Source: Acorus gramineus (lineage: Eukaryota > Streptophyta > Magnoliopsida > Acorales > Acoraceae). Taken from it: a stretch of 64,000 bases of DNA. The notes beneath the pieces are model-generated. The model did no database searches. It was not told the origin of the DNA and saw only the letters and a list, made by a program, of their open reading frames with translations. Location: NCBI GenBank assembly GCA_030737835.1, contig CM060849.1, positions 13,807,216-13,871,215 on the forward strand, written 5' to 3'. Shown here piece after piece: positions 1-11,509 of the stretch (position 1 is the first letter of the stretch; each line of letters opens with the position of its first letter). The position numbers and the translations under genes were made by a program.

Positions 1-3000
1 CAATATTGTAAAAGTCTAATTGTCCACTGAAAAATAAAAAAATATCATATCACGAGGGTTTTTTTTTTGGTTAATCATAATTGCACTGTGATATTATCAT
101 AATATAAAAAAAAATATTATAAACAATAATATTAAAAACTCAAAATTAATCAGTATTTATAATTTATAATAGAACATTATTGAACTAATTTTTACAATTT
201 GTAAGATGTTTTTTTGTTAAATATAAATAAACAACTCAGAAGCCAAATACAAGGGATTTTTTCATATATATTATTGTTAAATTTTAATTTTATCAAAATA
301 CAACTATTAAAAACATGTTTGCATTAATACTCCTGAAAATAATTAAGTTAGTGCATCCATACCTCTACAATTATGTTCTGTATGCTATAGTTAAATCTCT
401 CATTTATGTGAAATCTCCATACCACTATCAGCGTATGTTATACATGTTTGCATTATCTGTATGCTATAGTTAAATTTCTGTACCACTATCAGTGAGATGT
501 GAAATCTCTCATTTATACCCTTTACCCAAATAGAAGGTTTTGACCTCTCTAAACATCAACAATCTCTCCAAACCACCTCCAGTTCTTTTTCACGTTGGTG
601 GTCTCTCTTCCCTTCAACCCACCGAATAGAATGTGTCTGAAGAAACGGAGGTATAGGGATGAATGTTTTGAAGCAAGAGAGACAGCAATAGAGACATTGG
701 AAGAAAGAAAGGGGTTAGGTTTGGATGTTGAGAATCGTAGAAGGAAGGAGGAAAGGGGAAATTTGTTTCAATTGAAGGTACTTTGGTCTTTTCCATGTGC
801 GCTTCTGATTAGTAACCATGGTTAATTTAGGGTTCTTAATTACAACCACAAAAATATTGTGGCCAACATATTTTTGACAAGGGTATTCTAATAAATATTG
901 AAATGTAATAGGATATATATGCAAAAATTGCTAAATAAAAATAAATGAACATAACTCGGCTTTGTAAGAGGACATACCTGAATAATGCTTTACCATTAAT
1001 AAAAAAGATAAAATATTTCTTCTTTGAATGCAAATCCTGAACCCTCTTTTGTTGTTTTGAAGAATAAATGCCTTTGTCTTTTTTAAAACATTAGTTCAAT
1101 GGGTTTTTGATACTCTCACAAAATCAGGCGGTTCATGGAACCGGTTGCGCGTTTAAAATCTGGTATTTTAACCGTCGAATTTGACCGGTTTGTAGCCCGG
1201 TTTTATGCAAGGACTGGATTTAATGGTTTACATATCAGACTGAAAACTAAACCAGTCGATGGGTTAACTAGTCCAACCGTCTGGTCCGGTCCGGTCCGGA
1301 TTTCAAAACATTGCTTTTGAGTAAGAGCCCTTAATTCTTTGTTTAGCTTTTTATTGGATTGATGTTCCAAGTTTTCCCTTGGGGCCAATGACAAAGCGAT
1401 AGCCACCACTCGAGTTGTCTAGGGTTTAGCCAATATCATTTTAGTAGTCCCCTGTTAGAAATAAAAACACTGGATTGAGTAGGAGGGCTACTTAGCTCTA
1501 CTTTGGTCTACGTGTCGCCAATAGTTATAATGTATTCTGAATTACACTAGAAAGAATCACCAACATCATGGCCCAAATCAAGGTGAAGATTCAATGATTT
1601 TGGCTATTATAGGCTGATTTTACAATCCCAATGTATCACACCTTCTATGAGTTGGTTTTAGCTCCTTTTCTTAATTACGATCATGAATGTTGTACCCGAT
1701 AAAACATATTATATATACTTGTATTATTTAACAGAAGTAGTATGACATTGACTATGAGAAGAGAAACAATAGTAAGTGTTAAGCTTGTTGAAATTGTTTT
1801 TGTCGTGTGCATCAAGTGGCAAGCCCAACTGCCCAACCCAACAAATTCCATCTTGAAAAGAGAGATGATTCAACATAATTCTAAATATTTAAAGTAATTA
1901 ACTATCCAAACTTGTCCATACCCAATAAATATCATCTTGAAAGAGAGATCACTCTTATTTTCTATTGAACTTGGATTTATACATGTTTTGGTTGTCCAAA
2001 TTAACTATTCGAGTTAAATTAAAAACCTTGATTTTTGATATATTGAGGTGGTTACTTAAGCTTTACATCATTTAGGGATGATAGCCTAGTTTGTATTGTT
2101 TGTTGATCAAATGGGGGAAGTTGGAAGAAGGGAAACAAAGACTAAGGGTGTCTGAGATAAGGATAACACCCATGGTTTAAGCTTTTCCCTTAATTTTAAT
2201 TTATCAAAGGTGTTAAAGAGTCGTTCACATAAAAAAAAGAGGATTCCCCTTTTGAGGCATGTGATGGGGGAAGAATCCAATCCAAAGAGCATGCGCATCT
2301 TATATGCTTTTCTAAACCTTCCTTATTAAACAATTAAACTCCAAAGCTTAGGACAGCCTAAAGTTTCCAACCTAGGAGAACCTCTCTTCACACACAAACA
2401 TAACATCTAAAATAAATCTCTCTCTCTCTCTCTCTCTCTATATCTATGATCCTTATCCAATTCTTTACTACGATGCATGCCACCTAATGAAACCATTGGT
2501 AAATGATAACTGAATCACATGAAAATGCAAGAAAAAAAAATGCCCCTCCAATCCTGACTTACCCCAAAAGCAACACCCATTTAAATTAATGGCAATGTGC
2601 ATGGCATGGTAAGCTAGCCCTAAAGGCTCATCACTAAAAACTTAGAAAGTTGTGGTCACTCACAAGTAAGTGCTCACTCATAGTATACCCAATACAACAA
2701 CCACAAAAACACAACCAAAAGAGATTGATATGATGACTCCCATTGCAACACTCACATGTCCTCGTCCCAGTCCCACGACACCAACTTTGATGATGTGTGT
2801 ATAGGTGGAAAAACATACAAAAATGTTTCAACTGAAAGAATGGATTACATTGCATGGGAAAGACCGACCAAAGATAAGCAATGGAAGGCCCCCCACCTTA
2901 CACACATTTAGTAGTGGTAGTAGGATAAGCATTGGGTAGTGAATAAATGGTTCCTGACCATCAAAGAATGGTTGTTAACTTGGAATTCTAGAACTGCATT

Positions 3001-4486
3001 GAGAGAGGATAAGAATTCACTGAGAATAGAAGTGGCAAATTATTCCATTCAGGCCCCCTTAGTCTTATGTGAGTTGTAGAAAACCCTAATAAGGGGTGCT
3101 GTGGGTGTTCAAATAGTGCACGTTTCTGTGATTTGAGGGAGGGAAGGCTTTCTGTTCTTGGGGAGGGGGGGACCTGTGGTCCCCTGAATATGTGGGGGGT
3201 GGGGGGGACACGTGTAAAAAAGAGTTGTTTTTAACCTACACAACCCATGTGGGTTTCCTGTTCTATGGAAGTTATCTAATCCAACAGAAGTCCTGGGTGG
3301 AAATTTTTTTTTTTAATTTATTTATTTTTGAACAGCGCGTTTGTCTTTTGCAATAGGGATGTCTTTTGCTTGAAAGCGACCCTGGCTACTCATATAATAA
3401 TAATAACAATAATAATAATAATAATCTATATATGATGGAGGATTATGATGACGTTGATGATGTGAATGACATGGAATTAAAAAATTCGATCTTTTGATCA
3501 ATAGTGTTGCTTTATCACAAAAAAAATAATAAACTGAAAACTCAAAATTCTATATTGATAAATAAAAATAGCAATCTTAAGATAAAAACTAAAAACTTTG
3601 GAATTGAGATTGTTTACGAGTGTTTTCACTCTCAAAAGAATATCATCTTCTTCTTTTTTTTTCTTTTTTTCTTTTTGATATTAGAGAACTCTCGCGGTTG
3701 ATCTTACGATCGAGCTGGAAATGCTACCTCTGCCTGTTTGTTCCGGTCTCATGAAAAATTCTTTCGAATAATCGTCAACAAACATGTGGGTAAGTCAGCG
3801 ACAAGATTCAAATTCAAGACATACCTTTAACACATATAAACCATGAACCATTGTACTATACCACGGAGGACAAAGAATATCATCTTGTTTTTGCACTCCT
3901 TTCAATGTTATTTTAATAATATCTCTAACCAAGATTACTCTTGCCATATGGTTATAGGAGGTCACAATCGATTTGGTACATATTTTTACAAATTCGTCAT
4001 GAAATATAGTGGATTAAAATATGATAGGTCAGGATAGTCAAGATGAAGCTCATAGAAGGTATTTAATCTCACACCGTGTAATAAAAGGAAATAATAGTAT
4101 GTGTTTATATACAAACACAACTCTTGATTAATTTTATGCATGGAGAGAGAGAGAGTACACAAAAAAGATAAAAACAAGGACAAAATTAAAAAAATATATA
4201 TACCGAAGACAAAATATAATCTTTATTAAATGAAAAGACCAAAAAAAATACCCTAACTAATTCAGGGACCTAAAAATAATATTAGATATTTGAGGGACAG
4301 AAAATAATGCAGAAGTCGTGTGAAAGAAAGACCGAGAAATAATTTTCCAAATGACTTCCCAGAGTACGCATGCAAATCAACCATAGCGCAGCGCAAGTTT
4401 CGATGGCGAGGTCCACGTCAGCGTCCTTCCATGGCACATCATGTTATTGTTTTCAAAACCAAGGCCATACTTAAAATCCAATCCAT
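1..4486. other. AT-rich intergenic spacer left of the HD-Zip gene
   Basis: No gene could be supported here. The stretch is AT-rich with many short open frames that lack recognisable protein sequence. It holds a TC microsatellite (about 2417-2439), an AAT run (about 3400-3424) and a GC-richer patch near 1130-1310 with repeated CCGG and CCGGT words, which resembles the edge of a dispersed repeat but has no ends I can define. Around 550-830 there is a purine-rich, intron-poor stretch that could be an old exon or transcript relic; I do not recognise its translation. Confidence 0.5.
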
Positions 4487-4492
4487 TATAAA
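4487..4492 (+). promoter_or_regulatory. Putative TATA box of the HD-Zip I gene
   Basis: TATAAA lies 111 bases before the start codon at 4598, which is a usual distance for a plant core promoter with a short 5' leader. About 70 bases further upstream is an ACGT core (near 4415) of the kind bound by bZIP factors. ABA response is known for close relatives of the downstream gene, so this could matter, but that link is inference. Confidence 0.5.
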
Positions 4493-4597
4493 TCTTCTCT
4501 CCTCCACCAATGTCATGATGCTTCATAAATCTTGTCTCCATACCTACATAAAAAGACACAAAAAATAACAAGACCAGAGACCACAACAACATACAAG

Positions 4598-5497
4598 ATG
4601 AGCATGGACGACATGGACGAGCAAATGCTCCTCCTCAGCGAGCTCTACTCAGAATACTACACTTCCCAAATTCTACCTCAAGGTGGCTCCATATATATAT
4701 TTCTCTCTCATATATATATATAATCCCTAATGGGTTATGATCAAATTTATCACAATTTTTTTATTTCTTTTTATTGTTTTGATATGTACATACCAATTAA
4801 ATAAAACTTGGGCCATACAGGAGAAGGGAAGGTGAGGAGGAGGAGAAAGAGGAAGGGGAAGGGTGAAGGTGAGTCAAAGAAGAGAAGGCTGAGTGACGAG
4901 CAGGTGAAATTCTTGGAGATGAACTTTGGGAGGGAGAGGAAGCTCGAGTCAGGGAGAAAGGTTCACCTGGCCACCGAGCTCGGTCTTGACCCAAAACAGG
5001 TGGCCGTGTGGTTTCAGAACCGGAGGGCTCGCTGGAAGACAAAGCAGCTCGAGGAGGAGTATTCCAAGCTTAAGGCTGAGAAGGAGGCCATTGTTCTTGA
5101 CAAGTGCCACCTTCAAGCCCAGGTCATCCCCCCTCCTTTTTTTTCTCTCACTCTATCTCTCTCTTTGAGACTTAGATGGAGATTACAAGATTTTGTTTTA
5201 CGCGTATGTTTTTATTTGATATTATTGGCTGATGATGATTTTTTTTCTCAATTAAATTATTCTTTTTGTAACCAATTCAGTCTAAAGGTACCCCTTATTA
5301 ATGATTAATGAGAAGACCTCGATTCCAATCTTGTTGTATATTGATATGGAAAGATTTGATTAGAAAAAATATTGACTAACAAAAAAAAAAAAAACATTAG
5401 ACTTGTATGTGTTTTTTTTATATTCCTGCCTGTAATGAGCTAGCACTGAAAGGAGTGTATCCCTTTCTTTTTTAAGTCAATGAATATGGTCTATGTG

Positions 5498-5529
<32 letters not shown>

Positions 5530-6095
5530 CATGTGCTAATGTGCTATGGTGGCTTACAACATTATGTTTAAAGAGTATTTTCTCATGGAATTTTAGTATA
5601 GACCATATGGGTTGTCTCACTTTCTTTCTTCTTGTAAGAGTTTCTTGGTAGGTCCATATGGCTTCTCTAAATTTCCTGCTTCTAGTAAAGTTTTTCAGGA
5701 CTACAGTTTTCTTCCATTTTTTTATTTTTTTTCAGTTTCTTTTTTATTGAGTGTGTGAGAGGATATTGACTATATGCATGCATCCTTCTTTCTCATAACT
5801 ACAAGTAAATAATTTAAAACAAGAAGTCAGGAAATGTTTGATCAAATGAAATTTATTGTTGATGTTACAGATACTGAAGCTGGAGCAGCAGCTCTCTGAA
5901 GCTGAGAAGGAGATAAGGAGGCTATCCGGACAATCGGACGGCGACGGCAGCCCGAGCTCCTCCTTCTCCATGGCCACCCACCACCCTCTCATGGAAGAGG
6001 ATCATCACACAGTTCACCAAAATGAAGCCCTTCTCTATGTGCACGAGAACAATTACATTCACACTATGGAATGGCTCAACTCCTATGGCTTTTAG
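4598..6095 (+). CDS. HD-Zip class I homeodomain-leucine zipper transcription factor (ATHB21/40/53-like)
   Basis: Three exons: 4598-4682, 4821-5122 and 5871-6095; the junctions keep frame and give 203 residues. A short acidic N-terminus (MSMDDMDEQ) is followed by a basic run of Arg and Lys (about residues 32-51), a homeodomain (about 48-104) with the third-helix motif [10 protein letters not shown] (92-101), and directly after it a leucine zipper with heptad positions L105, L112, I119, L126 and L133. This order is diagnostic of HD-Zip proteins. The small size, the LESGRK and [12 protein letters not shown] wording, and a C-terminus ending in an aromatic motif (MEWLNSYGF) place it with class I, in the clade of Arabidopsis ATHB21, ATHB40 and ATHB53. 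These act in the nucleus as dimers on CAATNATTG sites, and family members respond to ABA, auxin or axillary bud status. The second intron falls inside the zipper, as in relatives. The start chosen is the first ATG after the TATA box and matches family length. Confidence 0.93.
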
Positions 6096-6296
6096 GAAGA
6101 ACCAAAAAAAAAATCAAACACCCATCATGTTCAACATTTGTATGTAAATATATTTAGCTAGCTTGCAATTCCATTGCAATTCCATGTAGATTATTGACTC
6201 TATTTCAGTAATGAGAATGCAATGTATGTGTTCCCTTGTAAGATATATAAGTTTGTTTATTGGCTCAAAAACTTGTCTGAAATGGCAAACCATGTC

Positions 6297-6302
6297 AATA
6301 AA
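6297..6302 (+). terminator. Candidate polyadenylation signal of the HD-Zip gene
   Basis: AATAAA about 200 bases after the stop codon at 6093-6095. The position suits a plant 3' untranslated region, but plant signals are loose and other AT-rich sites nearby could serve. Confidence 0.35.
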
Positions 6303-8553
6303 ACTAATATCTTATGTTCATAAATGGAACTACAGTAGTAGTTACCTCCAACTTCTTTTGAATTTCTTTTGGGGGGCAGAAGCTAACTTTGGTTTCCTCG
6401 AAACACTGCATCAAAAGCTTTATAGGACACCTAAAGAGGCACGGGCACCACCTCGATTTATTCTATCCCTCAAATCTATTTACAGCCTAAGAGGAAGTGA
6501 TTTAGGTTGCGACCTATTTATATTTTATTTTATTTATTTATTTATCTTGAGTTTCTTCACAGTACCCACAGATATGTAGGGCTTTTGGATCAAGAATTTC
6601 ACATTAATCTTCGATGTTGCTTGTAGAACACCTATGTGCAGTAGAATTTCATACATTTGTAAGAAACATTGATTAGTTTGAAGCGCAATCTTTTTAAGTA
6701 GAAAGCTTTCTTTTCTTTTTTTCTTTTTTATATTGGAAGAACCTAGCTCCTGTGACTAGCTTTATAGTTAAGCTGGGAATGCTATTTCCACCAATTTCCC
6801 CCTGTCGTGCAAAAGTAGAGAGCATTTTATTAAAACAGTCATCATCACCATTTCGTTTGTTGCATTTTTTTGAATCAGTTTTAGATACAGTTTTTTAATT
6901 TAGTTTGTTGCAGTTCATTATTTCTAAGAAAAAAAACGGCAAACGTTAATGTTTTTCACTAAAATTATATCATACCAAACTAATTGTTCCAAAGAGTGTA
7001 GAAAAGGAGCTTCTTAACCTGTATAATCCATATGATAACATAATTCTACTTCTATATGAAGTTAGCTATCATATAATTCGTCTTTAATTTACAAGTTGTG
7101 AATATTTTTTTTAACCTAAAACACCATCAATCTGCCTAATATGAAAACTAGGTTATTTTTTTTAAAGTAGATAAACTTAGGGATGGTCATTGAGTGCAAA
7201 TTTAGGACGGGCTTGATATTGTTTTGTCCCAACCCAGTCAACTTAAGAACCGAACTCATTTCATAGTCAGGTTTTGGAAACAAAATTTTCAAACATTTTT
7301 TGAATAGTTTTTGTAAATTTTTAATTTAAAAACTAAATTATTTCCTCCAACCATCATATAATATATTTATTTAATTAATATTTATATAGTTACTACATCA
7401 ATTGTTAAAAATGAAAAGAAAAGTAATTTGATATATTACAGTACAATTAATTGCATCTAAATTTTTTAAAAAAATATTCAACATTTGTTATATATCATTC
7501 TTGATATATAATTTCATTTAATACGTTTTATATATACATTTATGTAAAAAAAGCATTAACATTGTATTAAATTACATTTCATCATATAACAAATTTTAAT
7601 TTGAATGAAATACAAGATGTATTTTTGGATATTTGAGACTGGATAAGGCGAAACAGGTATTAGGCTTCAAACCCTCCCTTCCCCCAAAGGGTGAGGGTAG
7701 GATTAACTCATCTCATTGTCCTCATTTGAAAGTAGTAACCCATAAAATCATGGTAAAAGGATGAAATAAAATTGTAATATCATTTAACAACAATGATAAA
7801 ATATTGTTATTATTAGAAATTCATTTTTATCCTAGAATCATGGTTCCATTACTTCGACTAAAAGATTTATTAACATTTATATTATTCACTTAGTGATGAA
7901 TAAAGTAAATAAACTTCACATAATGTAATTAAAAAAATAGGTGATTTCCCCTCTTCTCTCTTTTATGCTACCACAACTTTTCGAAATTGATATACAAGAA
8001 TAAGATTATATCAAAGGCCATTAAATATAAAAGTGATTATATAATACAATTAACTTATTAATTTTTTAAAGATAAAATTGGGTTAATTAAGTTCACGAGT
8101 ATTGCAATATTGGACATTGTACTATGGTTAAGGAAAATGTTAGACTCATGCAGTTCATTTTACTATCCAAAACACATACTATGATGTTATTTTATTTTTA
8201 AATAGTTTATCATCTAAAGATTTATATGCTTTTATAATAAGTATTGTATATCGCTCCATTTTGAATTGAATGAATTCATTTTTCACGAATGTCAAAAATA
8301 ATAATAATGATGTATATATCCGATTTAACAATGTATATGCTTCACTAGATTTTTAATGATGCATAAGAAAATGTATTTTGAACAGCAAAAATTAAAGGAT
8401 TGAGTGTAACAGTGCCCTTCTGTTACTCCCATATCCTACTTGTACGAGTAACCAGCTATTAAAGTATGGATAGAGCTGGGACAACAAGAACAGAGCACGA
8501 GCTTTCATTGTCTAAACCATGCATGTTCACCAGACAACCTATTCTTTGTCCCA

Positions 8554-8578
8554 CAGAGAGAGAGAGAGAGAGAGAGAG
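8554..8578. repeat. AG microsatellite
   Basis: About 12 uninterrupted AG units. Similar AG/CT runs occur at about 2417-2439, 5504-5529, 21630-21655, 23805-23829 and 48895-48912; several of them lie in or near 5' leaders of genes in this window. Confidence 0.9.
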
Positions 8579-9949
8579 GGGTACATGCACATCCCCTTTG
8601 TGCTGTTTTTAGGGTAGTTCGACCTGTAATTATCTTCAAATGGTCTCCCTATTCATGCCTCTCACACTCTCCCTCTTTCCATCTCTAGTTTTCACTTTGT
8701 GGGTCATCTTTACTATCAGGATTTACAGAGGACACCTGGACTTCTCATCTGTATGTGAGCTAGGGACCCAACCCAATGCTTTCCTTTTTGTTTCTTCAGT
8801 TCCTATAGTTGTGAAGAACCCTTTTTTTTAAGCACTTCCCACATGACATTTTCTCTTTCTCCCACTGCTCACATTCATGGCTCAAAGCAACATACCGGGG
8901 GGGCCTGGTTCCTGTGCATGAACTGGAACCACTTTTATAGGGTTTGTGGGTCCAATTAAAAGATGGCCCAACTTTTGTCTGACCCCCCCGGTCGAGTTCA
9001 TGAACTTGGGATTAAAAAAACTGGCAGACCAAAACATAGTACATTTGAGTCAACTATGGTGGCTATATTTAATTTTTTATTTTTTGGTTTTGTGCTTTTG
9101 TCCCTTACCACCATCCGGGTCTCATCCACCAAAAGGTATCTTACCATTCGTGTGCATTGAATAAGTCAAATGAACATTTTATTTCATGATATGATAAATA
9201 AATGAAAAAAAACATGCATATAATTCAAAAAACCCTACAAAAAAATAATTGATTAATAACCCCTTACAAACTTATTACGTCTTCTTAGAAAAAACTCAAT
9301 CATTTGAATTTAATTTCCTTCTAAAAGGTAATTTATTATATTTTTTTAAGAAAACAGCATTATTATTAAAAGATCCCTTTAAGGTTGTTGATTGCCTTCG
9401 CAAAAGGCTCATATATTTCTTCTGTTATTTAAACCATTAATAAATGATACATACACAAAACTATTTGATTAATGTGAGAGTTATATTCCATTACAACTCA
9501 CCAACTCAAATGAACAACCTACTAATTATTGATAGTTGTAGCTCATTCATGCATTTATTAAACACAAATATATACATGACACTATATGATTGATATAAAA
9601 TTCGATTGATATATAATAGACATAATTTGTACAAATTGTAAGAAATGATTTGAAGGGGATTTTTAATAATTTGTTTGTTTAAAATGGGCAGAAACTATAT
9701 AATAATGTGTACTTGGAGGGTATTTTAAATAATTTGTTTATTTAAGGCGAAAACTACATAACTCTAAATGTTTGGGTTTTAACTTTGCAAGGGGTTAATA
9801 ATCAAATCATTTTTTTATAAGGGTTTTCAATAATTTTTTTTGTTTTTTGAGGTGGGTGTGGAAACTAAAAAACCTTTTTAAGAAAAAAATCATCCATAGA
9901 GCAATTTATATGCTTCCTATTCAGGGAAGAACACCCTTTATATATATAT

Positions 9950-10090
9950 GGGAAAATCCATATAACCCCCTGTAAAGGGTTATGGCTTGACCTCCTTGAC
10001 TTTTTATAACCCCTGTAACCCCTTGATTGAAATTCATATAACCCCTTGACTTTTTATAAAATTCATATAACCCCTTGAAAACACATAGTA
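9950..10090. repeat. Degenerate ATAACCCC / GACTTTTTATAA local repeat
   Basis: The words CATATAACCCCTTGACTTTTTATAA recur in shortened forms three to four times within 140 bases, with one inverted GGGTTAT unit. This makes a short imperfect tandem and inverted repeat. It also holds a 22-base stretch (9975-9996) identical to the end of the DeSI-like coding region; see the findings. Confidence 0.6.
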
Positions 10091-11509
10091 AATCCAAATG
10101 ATCTCCTGAATAAAATTTACGTTTTCAAATAATGAATATTTTGTGAATATTATGTTTGGTTAACCCTGATAGAAAACACTATATATAAAAAAAAACCTAC
10201 AATGTGTTGAAAATGTGAAAAATCTTCTATAAACGATGATTTTACCCTTCTGGATAGAATTTTATAATATATTCAGAGAGGGTAAATTCGTTATTTTAAT
10301 AGGATTTTTTACACTTTTAACACATTACAGTAGTTTTTTAGTATATTGTGTTTTCAGTCAAAAGTAACTAAATGAAATATGGGCAAAATATTTATCATCT
10401 GTTAACAAAAATTTTATTCAGAGGTTTATTTGAATTTATTAAGTGTTTTCAGGGTTTTATGAATTTTAAGAAAAAACAGAGGGAGTGTTATATAGATTTC
10501 AGTCATATTTTAAAGGGTTGTATGTATTTTATATATATATATATATATATATACAAATCTTTTTTTTCTTCTCAAAATTCAAATTGATCCGTATCACGAT
10601 ACTTCAAAATTGAAATAATATATTTAAATACAGTAAATTAATATATTTAGAATTCAGATGGGATTCCTTGTAGACTCATACAGACCTCTAAGTTCAAGAA
10701 AACAATGACAGAGATAGAACTCAAGTACAGAAACTGCTCTTAATAATACACAAATATAAAAATAAAAAATATCATGCAGGAAGTTCACATCAAACAGTTT
10801 CTAGGTAAGTACAATCCCACAACATCAAAATCAAATGTCCATTGCAGAACAGGATATACCAGAAACAGAGGTGGGAAGAAATAGTGCTCTTCAGACGAAC
10901 AAGCTATGAATTACAACCAAGATGACTGAATTTTTTAAAATTTTCAAAATTTCAGTCCCATTCACATGCATTTAAGGATTTATAATCAGTCTCCACCCTA
11001 ACCAAGTAACATCATTTTAAATCCAAGTCTCCACCAAGCTCATTCAAGTTGGTCTGTATCAGGTTTTATATGTACAACTAAAACTTCATAATTGAACAAG
11101 TGTTTAAATTCAGCGAAAAAAAAATGAAATGGATTCACTGTGTCCTCTGTTATTTTGTTTTCTCTGACTCCTTGTGGGCTCAAAAAGAAATAACCAACCC
11201 ATGCATTTAACATCCCATGAAACTACATAAATTGGAAGCCATGTATTCATAATCTGCTACAATTACAGGACAGGATTTCTAGTGGTGGCTAATATAAAGT
11301 TACAACAATCACCCAAAAGGCTCGAAAGACGAAAATCACACAGCCTAATAATATAGACACGACGTGGAAAAACATTCTGCATGGATGTTGGCGATTATAG
11401 ATATGATAGCAGAGCATCAGACCCTTAAATTTGTTCTTAGTTGAGAATGATTTAGTGAAAAACTGCAACCACGCATTGGAGACAAAGGTAAAGCGACTTT
11501 TCATTTTCC

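Larger units (their letters stand above)
6303..11509. other. AT-rich spacer between HD-Zip and DeSI-like genes
   Basis: No protein gene seen. The sequence is mostly AT-rich. Contents: a possible dispersed element near 7180-7740 (begins with a GC-richer block, ends near a CCC-rich block, no clear ends), an AG microsatellite (8554-8578), a short C/G-run inverted patch (about 8895-9005), an ATAACCCC-type degenerate repeat (about 9950-10090) and an AT dinucleotide run (about 10530-10552). The last 800 bases probably include the 3' untranslated region of the minus-strand DeSI-like gene. Confidence 0.5.

Noticed and set aside
5123-5308. Read-through of HD-Zip exon 2 into the following intron as an alternative C-terminus.
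   Set aside because: The donor CAG|GTCATC and the exon 3 frame continue the leucine zipper and give the family's usual C-terminus. The read-through is T-rich intron sequence.
8640-9164. Small overlapping plus-strand frames with hydrophobic stretches, considered as a small membrane protein.
   Set aside because: No conserved motif, no splice context, and composition like the surrounding spacer.
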